A DNA stretch of 26,326 nt, from the NCBI GenBank assembly GCA_002490425.1, contig DKTZ01000045.1, positions 1 to 26,326 on the forward strand, written 5' to 3'. The translations under genes and the position numbers were made by a program. Source of the DNA: Ruminococcaceae bacterium UBA7217 (GTDB taxonomy: Bacteria; Bacillota; Clostridia; Oscillospirales; Acutalibacteraceae). Below, one piece after another: positions 1 to 8,438 of the stretch. Below the pieces are notes generated by a model. The model had not been told where the DNA came from, searched no databases, and saw nothing but the letters and a program-made list of their open reading frames with translations. Each line of letters opens with the position of its first letter. Within the stretch, counting starts at the first letter, position 1.

Positions 1-2634
1 CCTACTTTTGATAGCCGCCTGTGCTGCTGCAAGACGTGCAATCGGAACACGGAACGGTGAGCAGGAAACATAGTCAAGACCGATTTTGTGGCAGAACTCA
101 ACAGATGAGGGATCGCCGCCGTGCTCGCCGCAGATACCGCAGTGGAGTGACGGACGTGTTGCCTTACCGTTTTTAACTGCCATTTCCATAAGCTGGCCAA
201 CGCCTGTCTGGTCAAGCTTTGCAAACGGATCGTTCTCGAAAATCTTGTTGTCATAGTAAGCGTTAAGGAACTTACCTGCGTCATCACGGCTGAAGCCGAA
301 TGTCATCTGAGTAAGGTCGTTAGTGCCGAAGCAGAAGAATTCAGCCTCTTTTGCAATGTCGCCTGCTGTAAGAGCGGCACGCGGAATTTCAATCATTGTA
401 CCTACTTCATACTTCATATCAACGCCTGCTGCTGCGATTTCAGCATCAGCAGTTGCAACAACGATATCCTTAACGAACTTAAGTTCTTTTGTATCGCATG
501 AAAGCGGAATCATAATTTCAGGAGCTACTGTCCAGTCAGCGTGTGCCTTCTGAACATTGATTGCTGCACGGATAACAGCTCTGGTCTGCATCTTTGCAAT
601 CTCGGGATATGTTACTGCAAGACGAAGTCCGCGGTGACCCATCATCGGGTTGAATTCGTGAAGAGAAGCGATGATAGCCTTAATTGTTTCAACGCTCTTG
701 CCCTGTGCGTCAGCGAGCTTCTGAATGTCAGCTTCCTCTGTGGGAACGAACTCGTGAAGAGGCGGGTCAAGGAAACGGATTGTAACGGGGCAGCCTTCAA
801 GAGCTTCATAAAGCTTCTCAAAGTCTGACTGCTGATAAGGAAGAATCTTCTCAAGAGCTGCTTCTCTCTCTTCAACAGTGTCTGAGCAAATCATTTCACG
901 GAATGCTGCGATTCTGTCTGCCTCGAAGAACATATGCTCTGTACGGCAAAGACCGATACCCTCAGCACCGAGCTCTCTTGCTTTCTTAGCGTCAGCAGGA
1001 GTGTCAGCATTTGTACGAACTTTAAGCTTTCTGTACTTATCAGCCCAAGCCATAATTCTGCCGAACTCGCCTGCGATTGTAGCGTCAACAGTCGGGATAA
1101 TACCGTCATAAATGTTACCTGTTGAACCGTCGATTGAAATATAGTCGCCCTCGTGGAATTCCTTACCTGCGAGAGTGAATTTCTTGTTTTCTTCATCCAT
1201 AATGATGTCGCCGCAACCTGATACACAGCAAGTACCCATACCGCGGGCAACAACTGCTGCGTGTGAAGTCATACCGCCGCGAACTGTAAGGATACCCTGA
1301 GCAGCCTTCATACCTGTAATATCTTCAGGAGAAGTTTCAAGACGAACAAGAACTACCTTTTCGCCCTTAGCGTTCCAAGCCTCTGCATCATCAGCTGTAA
1401 ATACGATTTTACCGCAAGCAGCACCGGGAGATGCGCCGAGGCCCTTACCCATAGGAGTTGCGGCCTTAAGTGCTTTTGCGTCGAACTGCGGGTGAAGAAG
1501 TGTGTCGAGGTTTCTGGGGTCAATCATTGCAACTGCCTCAGCCTCTGTCTTGTGGCCCTCGTCAACAAGGTCGCAAGCTATCTTAAGAGCAGCCTGTGCT
1601 GTTCTCTTACCGTTACGGCACTGGAGCATATAGAGCTTCTTGTTTTCAACAGTGAACTCCATATCCTGCATATCGTGATAGTGGTTTTCAAGAATGTCGC
1701 ATACTTTAATGAATTCTGCGTATGCTTCGGGGAATTCTTTTTCCATCTGAGCAATGGGCATCGGTGTACGAACACCTGCAACAACGTCCTCACCCTGTGC
1801 ATTGATAAGGAACTCACCCATAAGCTTGTTTTCGCCTGTAGCAGGGTCACGTGTGAAGGCAACGCCTGTACCTGACTCATCATTAAGGTTACCGAATACC
1901 ATAGGCATTACGTTAACTGCAGTACCCCATGAATAAGGAATGTCGTTATCACGGCGGTAAACGTTTGCACGGGGGTTATCCCATGAACGGAAAACAGCCT
2001 CAATAGCAAGCTTTAACTGCTGAACAGGGTCAGACGGGAAGTCTTCGCCGAGCTGCTTCTTGTACTCTGCCTTGAACTGCTCTGCAAGCTCTTTAAGGTC
2101 AGCAGCGGTAAGCTCAACGTCAAACTTAACGCCCTTCTTTTCTTTCATAGCGTCGATAAGCTGTTCAAAATACTTCTTACCAACTTCCATAACAACGTCT
2201 GAGAACATCTGAATGAAACGTCTGTAAGAGTCATAAACGAATCTCTCGAATTTAGGATCTGAATTGCCTGCGATCATAGCGGCAACAACCTCATCGTTAA
2301 GACCGAGGTTAAGAATTGTGTCCATCATACCGGGCATTGATGCACGGGCACCTGAACGAACTGAAACGAGAAGAGGATTCTTGAGATCGCCGAACTTTTT
2401 GCCGTTGATCTCTTCCATCTTTTTAACACCTTCCATAGCCTGAGCCATGATTTCGTCATTGATTTGTCTGCCGTCTTCATAGTACTGTGTGCAAGCTTCT
2501 GTTGTGATTGTGAAGCCCTGCGGAACGGGAAGACCGATAGCAGTCATCTCAGCAAGGTTAGCACCTTTACCGCCGAGAAGGTTACGCATGGTCATGTCGC
2601 CTTCGCTGAACATATAAACCCATTTGTTTGCCAT
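1..2634 (-). CDS. ppdK: Pyruvate, phosphate dikinase (3' end cut by window edge)
   Basis: Interconverts pyruvate + ATP + phosphate with phosphoenolpyruvate + AMP + pyrophosphate. In anaerobic Firmicutes it often runs in the glycolytic direction. The frame is open for 878 codons from ATG 2634 to base 1 with no stop. The last visible residues, RVPIARLAAAQAAIKSR, match the family C-terminus, so only a few residues are missing (the Clostridium symbiosum enzyme is about 874 aa). The phosphohistidine motif GGMTSHAAVVARGMG puts the catalytic His at residue 458, and the C-terminal PEP/pyruvate domain carries CGEHGGDPSS with the catalytic Cys at 835. The N-terminal ATP-grasp part begins MANKWVYMFSEGD. 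The start is fixed by GGAGG about 9 bases upstream, and a near-consensus promoter lies at 2708-2736. It is divergent from the GH89 gene. No oddities. Confidence 0.97.
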   Translation of the reverse strand, partial: MANKWVYMFSEGDMTMRNLLGGKGANLAEMTAIGLPVPQGFTITTEACTQYYEDGRQINDEIMAQAMEGVKKMEEINGKKFGDLKNPLLVSVRSGARASMPGMMDTILNLGLNDEVVAAMIAGNSDPKFERFVYDSYRRFIQMFSDVVMEVGKKYFEQLIDAMKEKKGVKFDVELTAADLKELAEQFKAEYKKQLGEDFPSDPVQQLKLAIEAVFRSWDNPRANVYRRDNDIPYSWGTAVNVMPMVFGNLNDESGTGVAFTRDPATGENKLMGEFLINAQGEDVVAGVRTPMPIAQMEKEFPEAYAEFIKVCDILENHYHDMQDMEFTVENKKLYMLQCRNGKRTAQAALKIACDLVDEGHKTEAEAVAMIDPRNLDTLLHPQFDAKALKAATPMGKGLGASPGAACGKIVFTADDAEAWNAKGEKVVLVRLETSPEDITGMKAAQGILTVRGGMTSHAAVVARGMGTCCVSGCGDIIMDEENKKFTLAGKEFHEGDYISIDGSTGNIYDGIIPTVDATIAGEFGRIMAWADKYRKLKVRTNADTPADAKKARELGAEGIGLCRTEHMFFEADRIAAFREMICSDTVEEREAALEKILPYQQSDFEKLYEALEGCPVTIRFLDPPLHEFVPTEEADIQKLADAQGKSVETIKAIIASLHEFNPMMGHRGLRLAVTYPEIAKMQTRAVIRAAINVQKAHADWTVAPEIMIPLSCDTKELKFVKDIVVATADAEIAAAGVDMKYEVGTMIEIPRAALTAGDIAKEAEFFCFGTNDLTQMTFGFSRDDAGKFLNAYYDNKIFENDPFAKLDQTGVGQLMEMAVKNGKATRPSLHCGICGEHGGDPSSVEFCHKIGLDYVSCSPFRVPIARLAAAQAAIKSR

Positions 2635-2707
2635 TTTTTATACCTCCAAAAATTTTTTGCAGTTTTTTGGTTATGCCAAAAAATAACTGACATAGTTAAC
2701 CTTTTGA

Positions 2708-2736
2708 ATTATAGCAAAATATTCTAATAATTTCAA
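2708..2736 (-). promoter_or_regulatory. Sigma-A type promoter of ppdK
   Basis: On the minus strand TTGAAA (2731-2736) and a perfect TATAAT (2708-2713) are separated by exactly 17 bases. The predicted start near 2701 gives a leader of about 65 bases before the ppdK ATG. The leader holds the GGAGG ribosome site and no obvious terminator. Confidence 0.75.
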
Positions 2737-2872
2737 TAGATTTTTTGCACTTTAATACCAAATATTACATTATTGTCTGAAAATTTCAAAAAACATACAT
2801 TCTTTCATAGACTTTTGTGAAAAATTATGATATATTTTATCTCGAAAAATTACAAATTCGCAGGTGTTTACT

Positions 2873-5362
2873 ATGGAACTCTTAAAATATGAAATTCTCA
2901 ATGCAAGCGGCAAGGCGAGTAAGAGCGAAAACCCTATGTTTTCCGCAGTCACCTACCCTGCATTTATTGACCTTTCGTTCAATGCGCCCAAAAGCGTTCA
3001 CGATGTTATTCCCGTTTTTCCCGACGGCACGGAGAATATTTTTGAGGTCTTCGCAAGTCTTGACGGAGTAAACTTTTACACTTTCGGCGACAGCGACAGA
3101 ATCGCAAGATACATCAGAATTTTCATTAAATATACATCGGGTAAAAACGTCCAAATTAACAATATTGAGATTTTGGGCGAGGACTGTGCATTTCCGCAGA
3201 AAAAAGCCAAATTTATTGAACCCGAGCCGTTTGAGGGCAGTGTTTACGACAAAGAGGTAACCGATGACGATATAATAAACGATGTTAAAGGAATTATTTC
3301 ACGTACCATCGGCGAAAAATATGTTGACGGCTTTGAGCTTCGCCTTGACAGACGGCTTAAGGACGATTATTACATTGTAGAGTCACTTCGGGGAACTGTC
3401 CGCCTTATTTCAAATTCGGGCGTGGGGCTTGCGAGTGCTTTCAACTGCTATCTTAAAGATGTTTGCCACTGTCATGTGTCAAGATACGGCAAGCAGGTTT
3501 CGCTTCCGCAAAATCTGCCGCAGGTTAAGGGCAAAATTGAGCGTCACACAACATTTAAACACCGTTACGCCTACAACTACTGTGCACATTCTTATTCAAT
3601 GGCTTTCTGGAACGAAGAGGATTGGCAGAAAGAGCTTGATTTCCTTGCAATGAACGGCGTTAATATGGTTCTTGACATTACAGGAATGGAAGAGGTTTAC
3701 AGAAGATTTTTAACTAAAATCGGTTACCGCCACCGTGAAATCAAAAATTTCCTTACAGGACCCGCATATTTTGCATGGTGCTATATGGCGAATATTTCGG
3801 GAGTGGGCGGTCCGCTTCACGATAATTTCTTCTATGATTCCTGTGAATTGGCTCGCAAAAACCACCGCAGAATGCAAATTCTCGGTATGGACATTGTGCT
3901 TGAGGCTTACAACGGAATGGTACCGTCGGATATAGCAAAAAAGGTCGGCGATATTCCTACAATTGAACAGGGACTTTGGAACGGACTTCCCCGTCCTCTT
4001 ATGATTGACCCGTCGTCCGTAAGCTATGTTAAATATGCCGCACTGTTTTATGAGGCACAGAAAGAAGTATTCGGCGATATTACAAAATATTTCGCAGGCG
4101 ACATTTGCCACGAGGGCGGCACATTAAAAGGCTCTAACAAAAAAGATGTTTATATGAATTTTGTCGGAGCGCTCACTAATTTCAAAAAAGACGCTGTGCT
4201 TATTATGCAGGGTTGGGGCGAAAATCCGACGAAATCTTTCATTAAATATTCAAAGCCGTTCCGTGACGAGCATATTTTAATGCTTGACCTTTTTGCGGAA
4301 AGCAGACCGAAAAGCGAGGGCAGAAACGCTCCTCTTTCAAAATTCAATTATCTTTACGGTATGCTCAATTCCTTCGGCGGAAGAATGGGTATTCACGGCA
4401 ATATTGATATTCTGTCAGGCAAAATCCGTGAATCCTCGAAAAATTCAAATTTCAAAGGAATTGCCCTGACAGCTGAAAGCAACACGTCAGACCCCATTGT
4501 TATTGACCTTTTCTTCTCTACCGTTTGGGAAAATATTACGGACACAAAGGAATGGATAAATGCTTTCGCCGAAAGACGCTACGGCGCTAAGAACGAAAAT
4601 ATTGAAAAATCTCTTGAAATCCAGCTTAAGACTGCGCTTGCTGACAAATATTATAACCTCGGCGAGGGTGCTCCCGAAAATCTGCTCTGCGGCAGACCCG
4701 AGGGAAGATACGACAAGGTGTCAAGCTGGGGTAATACAAAATTCGGCTATAATGTAAAGGAATTTGAAGAAGCGACAAAGCTTTTCCTTGCGGATTACGA
4801 TAAATTCAAGGACAACGAATGCTATGTTTACGACGCTGTCAACATTTTAAGACAGGTTCTTTCAAATCAAATTTACGGCATTGTTCTCAAAATGGAACAG
4901 GAATACAAGAAAAAGGATTATTTTGCATTTCTTGAAAACGGGGAAAATCTTTTGGAGCTTGCCGATATGCTTGATAAGGTTCTTTTAAATCACAAGGATT
5001 TCACGCTCGGTGAATATTTGAGCAAGGTCAGTGAATACGCCAATAAGCTCGACGATTTCACAAAGGAATTGTACCTTATTAACGCAAAGGCGCTTATTAC
5101 CACCTGGTATTCACGCCCTGCCGCAAACGAGGGCGGACTTCACGATTACTCCAACCGCCAGTGGGGTGACCTTGTAAGCGGTTTTTACAAGGCACGCTGG
5201 GCAAAATTTATTGACTTTGTAAAGGACGAAGCGGACGGCAAAAAGCCACAGCCGATTGACTGGTTCAAGTTTGAATGGGACTGGGTAATAAGCGATACCA
5301 AATGCACAAAGAAGCTTCGTGAGGACTCCCTCAAAGCCCTCTGCAAGCAGATTATTGAATGA
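2873..5362 (+). CDS. GH89 family alpha-N-acetylglucosaminidase (NAGLU-like), cytoplasmic
   Basis: Glycoside hydrolase family 89 removes terminal alpha-linked N-acetylglucosamine, for example from mucin-type or heparan-type glycans. The 829-aa protein has an N-terminal beta-rich region (about 1-110, resembling a galactose-binding/CBM32-like sandwich) and a family N-domain. The TIM-barrel core opens with HRYAYNYCAHSYSMAFWNEE, the region equivalent to the NAGLU 'NYCTFSYSMAWW' segment. By position the two catalytic acids are Glu414 (GDICHEGG) and Glu535 (LTAESN). Their spacing of 121 residues is close to that in the Clostridium perfringens GH89 enzyme (family knowledge). No signal peptide or transmembrane helix is visible, so the substrate is probably imported oligosaccharide. 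ATG 2873 is preferred over GTG 2864 because AGGTG (2862-2866) sits 6 bases before it. It stands alone, and no sugar transporter is adjacent. Confidence 0.9.
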   Translation: MELLKYEILNASGKASKSENPMFSAVTYPAFIDLSFNAPKSVHDVIPVFPDGTENIFEVFASLDGVNFYTFGDSDRIARYIRIFIKYTSGKNVQINNIEILGEDCAFPQKKAKFIEPEPFEGSVYDKEVTDDDIINDVKGIISRTIGEKYVDGFELRLDRRLKDDYYIVESLRGTVRLISNSGVGLASAFNCYLKDVCHCHVSRYGKQVSLPQNLPQVKGKIERHTTFKHRYAYNYCAHSYSMAFWNEEDWQKELDFLAMNGVNMVLDITGMEEVYRRFLTKIGYRHREIKNFLTGPAYFAWCYMANISGVGGPLHDNFFYDSCELARKNHRRMQILGMDIVLEAYNGMVPSDIAKKVGDIPTIEQGLWNGLPRPLMIDPSSVSYVKYAALFYEAQKEVFGDITKYFAGDICHEGGTLKGSNKKDVYMNFVGALTNFKKDAVLIMQGWGENPTKSFIKYSKPFRDEHILMLDLFAESRPKSEGRNAPLSKFNYLYGMLNSFGGRMGIHGNIDILSGKIRESSKNSNFKGIALTAESNTSDPIVIDLFFSTVWENITDTKEWINAFAERRYGAKNENIEKSLEIQLKTALADKYYNLGEGAPENLLCGRPEGRYDKVSSWGNTKFGYNVKEFEEATKLFLADYDKFKDNECYVYDAVNILRQVLSNQIYGIVLKMEQEYKKKDYFAFLENGENLLELADMLDKVLLNHKDFTLGEYLSKVSEYANKLDDFTKELYLINAKALITTWYSRPAANEGGLHDYSNRQWGDLVSGFYKARWAKFIDFVKDEADGKKPQPIDWFKFEWDWVISDTKCTKKLREDSLKALCKQIIE

Positions 5363-5371
5363 TAAAACAAA

Positions 5372-5415
5372 AATAAGGCCTTAGAGAGCATTACACTTTC
5401 TAAGGTCTTTATTCA
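5372..5415. terminator. Bidirectional terminator between convergent GH89 and AraC genes
   Basis: Inverted repeat AATAAGGCCTTAGA / TCTAAGGTCTTTATT with a short loop and one bulge lies between the two convergent stop codons. On the plus strand it is followed by an AT-rich stretch with a run of seven T (5422-5428). On the minus strand AAAACAAAA supplies the U tract. Confidence 0.6.
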
Positions 5416-5418
5416 TAA

Positions 5419-6288
5419 TTATTTTTTTATCACGGGAATCCAAATTTCACTCTTATAATCGGGACTGCTCATATCTCCTTCGGTATAGGCTTCTATATCC
5501 ATTTCATAAGTCGGTTGATACCCCGATGCAGGAAAGAACTCCGAAACAATTTTGTGCCACATTTCCTGAATAGCATTCGGCATTGCGCCTTTGCACTCAA
5601 AAACAGCCCAAGTCCTTGCAGGGATAGTGTTCCTTCTAAACCCTTCGGGTACTGCTGTGTTTTCGTCGCAAACAGCCGCAATAGAATAATCAAACGTCTT
5701 TGCATTTTCAGGCAAATTACCATAGCAAACTCCGAAGATATACGCCTTGTTATTTGTAATATCCAACAATTTTTTTACTGTGCCGTCATTGTGTGACCGT
5801 GTCCAAAAATCCGGAATGCTTTTAGCATTTTCCGCATTTTCAACAGTATGTGCCTCTACCTTTTCAATAATATCAAAGGCTTCTTTTTCAATAATTTTGT
5901 AATCCATTATATTACCTCCGCTCAATGTAATTTTCACGGAAAGTCGGGAAAATGATTTAAGCCCGGAGCCACATTTCTTTGCCTCAGACGGTGTAACTCC
6001 GTGAAATCCCCGAAAGGCTCTTGTAAAGCTCTCGGGACTTTCATAACCGTATTTCAAAGCAACATCAATTACTTTACAATCTGCTGTTACCAACTCATTG
6101 CCGGCAAGTGTGAGCCGTCTGTTACGGATATAGTCCCCAAGAGTCATTCCGCACAGAATACCGAAAATTCTTTGGAAGTAAAAGCTTGAGCAAGCCGCCT
6201 CTTTGGCAACTTCATCATAATCAATTTCTTCGGTCAGATGTTCTTCAATATAGTTAATAGCATTTTGTATTCCGGTCAGCCAATCCAT
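5419..6288 (-). CDS. AraC-family regulator with GyrI-like effector-binding domain
   Basis: DNA-binding transcription regulator of 289 aa. The N-terminal ~105 residues hold the double helix-turn-helix of the AraC/XylS family, including FYFQRIFG in the first HTH and a second one around ALKYGYESPESFTRAFRGFHG, ending at GVTPSEAKK. Residues ~125-289 (from MDYKIIEKEAFDIIEK) resemble the GyrI-like/'AraE-binding' small-molecule domain, as in Rob, SoxS-linked and BmrR-type sensors. A strong AAGGAAGGA ribosome site precedes ATG 6288. HTH-first, effector-second order is typical of Rob-like proteins. The inducer cannot be read from sequence. The metal permease downstream (6493-7347) is transcribed in the same direction toward it, but a terminator separates them. 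Direct repeats upstream suggest autoregulation. Confidence 0.9.
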   Translation of the reverse strand: MDWLTGIQNAINYIEEHLTEEIDYDEVAKEAACSSFYFQRIFGILCGMTLGDYIRNRRLTLAGNELVTADCKVIDVALKYGYESPESFTRAFRGFHGVTPSEAKKCGSGLKSFSRLSVKITLSGGNIMDYKIIEKEAFDIIEKVEAHTVENAENAKSIPDFWTRSHNDGTVKKLLDITNNKAYIFGVCYGNLPENAKTFDYSIAAVCDENTAVPEGFRRNTIPARTWAVFECKGAMPNAIQEMWHKIVSEFFPASGYQPTYEMDIEAYTEGDMSSPDYKSEIWIPVIKK

Positions 6289-6314
6289 TATGTCCTTCCT
6301 TTCTGTGTGATTAC

Positions 6315-6390
6315 ATTATAAAGATATAATAATATAAATTCCTGACTTAAAATGCTCATATATGCAAGCAATAAAATATATAATGCTCAT
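6315..6390 (-). promoter_or_regulatory. Putative promoter and paired operator half-sites of the AraC gene
   Basis: On the minus strand a perfect TATAAT (6315-6320) lacks a recognisable -35 box. The 9-base direct repeat AATGCTCAT occurs at 6351-6359 and 6382-6390, exactly 31 bases apart (about three helical turns). The copies are centred near -47 and -78 of the predicted start. That spacing suits cooperative binding by an AraC-type activator, but no binding site is known for this protein. Confidence 0.35.
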
Positions 6391-6434
6391 CAGTTTGTAC
6401 TATACCGAACAGATAAGTACAACATAAATACATT

Positions 6435-6456
6435 GGGGCTGACAAGTATCAGCCCC
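6435..6456 (-). terminator. Hairpin terminator after the metal permease gene
   Basis: Perfect 8-bp stem GGGGCTGA / TCAGCCCC with a 6-base loop (6443-6448), 36 bases past the permease stop. The following minus-strand sequence is AT-rich but not a clean U run, so efficiency is uncertain. Confidence 0.55.
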
Positions 6457-6492
6457 GATTAACACTATTTAATTACCGCATATTAAACCGCA

Positions 6493-7347
6493 CTATATTT
6501 GCAAAAGCTGAATTGCCATTCCCGAAATTACTGCCGTTACATAAAGCACAAATGTTATAAACAAATTTTCTTTAAGGTTTCTGTTTTCACGGAAAAGGAC
6601 AATAAGCCCTGCGCCCGCACCCGTGCAAAGACCTGCAATTACCGAGGCAAAGGTTATTGCCCCTTCCAAATAAAGCTGCGTCAAAATTATTGACGAGGCA
6701 CAGCTTGGAATAAGCCCTATAAGCGCCGCTAACATCGGCTGGAAAATTGAATTGCTTAAGAGGATTGAAGAAAGTCGTTCCTCGCCGAGCAGTTCCACAA
6801 ACAGATTTATAGCAAAGATAATCGCAATTAAAAACGCAAAGATTTTAACGGTATGATGAAGTGCCGGCTTTAAAATTCCGTCCTCTTCGTCACAGCCGCA
6901 GTCCTTACACAAATCCTCAACCTGCTTTTTAGGAGCAGGTTTAATTTTTTCGAGAAGTGTTATTATGTAGCCGAAAATCACGGCGACAACAACCTTTACT
7001 AAGATAAGCTTTAGTATTTCGGCTTTTTTGTCGGGATTAGACAGCATAATTATAATCGCTTCGTCAGATGTGCTTAAAAACACGGCAATAAGCGTACCTG
7101 CGCCGATAACACCGCCTGAATAAAGGTTTGCACTGAATACGGAAAAACCGCACTGAGGAACGCAGCCGAGCAGTGCCCCGATAACAGGCCCTGCCTTGCC
7201 TGAAGATGCCAATGCTTTATTGATTTTACTGCCGGCGCTGTGTTCAAGCGCTTCCATAAACAAAAAGGCAAAGAAAAGGAACGGCAAAAGCTTGATGCCG
7301 TCTAAAAGTGAGTCAAAACAGACATCGCCAAAAAGCTCTAATGTCAC
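6493..7347 (-). CDS. Putative 10-TM heavy-metal/manganese exporter (ArsP_2-like)
   Basis: Integral membrane permease of 284 aa resembling the family annotated as 'putative 10TM heavy-metal exporter' or putative manganese transporter. Two homologous halves are visible, each with a Pro/Cys re-entrant motif: GALLGCVPQCGFSV in the first and AALIGLIPSCASSI in the second. Each is followed by a Gly-rich helix ending in an acidic or Gly motif (STSDEAIIIML; CTGAGAGLIVLF). The central cytoplasmic loop contains the cysteine-rich acidic stretch VEDLCKDCGCDEEDG, a plausible metal-sensing or metal-loading patch. A TTG further upstream (7365) is rejected because AGGAGGTG (7353-7360) lies 5 bases before GTG 7347. 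Promoter at 7396-7424, monocistronic. Substrate is inferred from family only. Confidence 0.8.
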   Translation of the reverse strand: MTLELFGDVCFDSLLDGIKLLPFLFFAFLFMEALEHSAGSKINKALASSGKAGPVIGALLGCVPQCGFSVFSANLYSGGVIGAGTLIAVFLSTSDEAIIIMLSNPDKKAEILKLILVKVVVAVIFGYIITLLEKIKPAPKKQVEDLCKDCGCDEEDGILKPALHHTVKIFAFLIAIIFAINLFVELLGEERLSSILLSNSIFQPMLAALIGLIPSCASSIILTQLYLEGAITFASVIAGLCTGAGAGLIVLFRENRNLKENLFITFVLYVTAVISGMAIQLLQI

Positions 7348-7395
7348 AAAAGCACCTCCTGACAAAATGTAAATTTAATTTAAATCTGTGCTTAG

Positions 7396-7424
7396 ATTAT
7401 ATACCGAATAAGGAATTTAGTCAA
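7396..7424 (-). promoter_or_regulatory. Promoter of the metal permease gene
   Basis: TTGACT (7419-7424), 17-base spacer, perfect TATAAT (7396-7401) on the minus strand. The leader to GTG 7347 is only about 40 bases, too short for a yybP-ykoY manganese riboswitch. None was recognised. Confidence 0.75.
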
Positions 7425-7501
7425 ATAAAAAAACAAAGTAAAATATTGTTTACAGAAATATTAGGTTGTGATAAAATGAATAAAGCATTAATTATATATT
7501 A

Positions 7502-7634
7502 GCCTTTGCCCCATCTGACGAGGGGGCTGTCAGCGTAGCTGACTGGGGGAGAGATTTTACGCTGTTATTTTCTTTGTCTCTCCCTTCGTCAAAATCAAAG
7601 ATTTTGCCACCTCCCTCCTCAGAGGGAGGAAAGA
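7502..7634. repeat. Composite inverted repeat made of two hairpin modules
   Basis: This fills the gap between the permease and methyltransferase genes. The left half (7502-7552) carries hairpins CCCC/GGGG and GTCAGC-GTA-GCTGAC and ends GGGGGAGAGA. The right half (7580-7634) begins TCTCTCCC and carries GTCAAAATC-AAA-GATTTTG and CCTCCCT/AGGGAGG. Read in inverted orientation, the two halves have the same order of CTCTCCC, hairpin, G/C-rich hairpin, CAAAG/AAAG, with different stem bases. The rest of 7348-7670 holds the permease promoter and an AT-rich stretch with a TATAAT (7638-7643) that has no convincing -35 box. Confidence 0.7.
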
Positions 7635-7670
7635 CTTCTATAATCTAATAATATATTTTGGTGAAACACT

Positions 7671-8438
7671 ATGAGCTATGATATTTTTGCAAGTGTTTAT
7701 GACACTTTGACGCAAAATGTTAACTACGAAAAAATTGCAGGCAGAATTGATGCCCTTTTCGGCGAAGAGATAAAAAAGCAAGGCTCACTTCTTGATTTGG
7801 GCTGCGGCACGGGCACGCTCTCGTTTCTGCTCGAGGAAAAAGGCTTTGAGGTTATCGGCATTGACAAAAGCGAGGATATGCTCTCAGAGGCCTTTGAAAA
7901 GAAATATGAAATAAATTCAGATGTTCTCTTTCTTTGTCAGGATTTAACGGAGCTTGATTTGTTCGGCACTGCTGCCTCGGCAGTCTGCGTTCTTGACACT
8001 GTAAACCATATTGAAAATTCCCTCAAAATATGTGAATTTTTCAGACGTGTTTCACTGTTTCTTGAAATGGGCGGTCTGTTTTTGCTTGATATGAACACGC
8101 CGTACAAACACTCCTCTGTTTTAGCGGACAACACCTTTGTTTACGACACTGAAAATGTTTACTGCGTTTGGCAGAATTCCTATGACAAAAAAGCACGCCG
8201 AACCGATATTGACCTTGACTTTTTCATTAAAGACGGTGAAAATTATTTCAGAGAAAGCGAAAGTTTTTCCGAATATGAATATACCACGGCTGATATAACT
8301 TCAATTTTGGAGCAAAACGGATTTACTGTTCTGAAACAGTTTGACGGCTATGAGGGTGAAAACCCGCACAAAAAAACGGAACGGCTGTTGATTTTAGCAC
8401 AAAAAACAAATTTAATTTCCGAAGGTGAAATAAAATGA
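7671..8438 (+). CDS. Class I SAM-dependent methyltransferase
   Basis: Soluble 255-aa protein with the Rossmann-fold methyltransferase signature. Motif I LLDLGCGTGTLSFLL (about residues 40-55) binds S-adenosylmethionine. Motif II is GFEVIGIDKSEDML with the ribose-binding acidic residue, and a motif-IV-like segment follows (AVCVLDTVNHI). The C-terminal half resembles the methyltransferases of the UbiE/small-molecule type that often sit beside hslO in Firmicutes. The substrate is unknown. A GGTG ribosome site precedes ATG 7671. Its TGA stop overlaps the hslO start (ATGA), so the two genes are translationally coupled and probably one transcript. Confidence 0.85.
   Translation: MSYDIFASVYDTLTQNVNYEKIAGRIDALFGEEIKKQGSLLDLGCGTGTLSFLLEEKGFEVIGIDKSEDMLSEAFEKKYEINSDVLFLCQDLTELDLFGTAASAVCVLDTVNHIENSLKICEFFRRVSLFLEMGGLFLLDMNTPYKHSSVLADNTFVYDTENVYCVWQNSYDKKARRTDIDLDFFIKDGENYFRESESFSEYEYTTADITSILEQNGFTVLKQFDGYEGENPHKKTERLLILAQKTNLISEGEIK

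Noticed and set aside
323..2727. Plus-strand open frames of 60-127 codons across the ppdK gene, and short minus frames inside it
   Set aside because: They are antisense or frame shadows of a full-length, motif-complete ppdK frame and show no family features or ribosome sites.
2800..2870. Possible plus-strand promoter for the GH89 gene (TTTCAT-17-TATGAT or AGACTT-16-TATATT)
   Set aside because: Both candidates are far from consensus in an AT-rich stretch, and neither is clearly better than chance.
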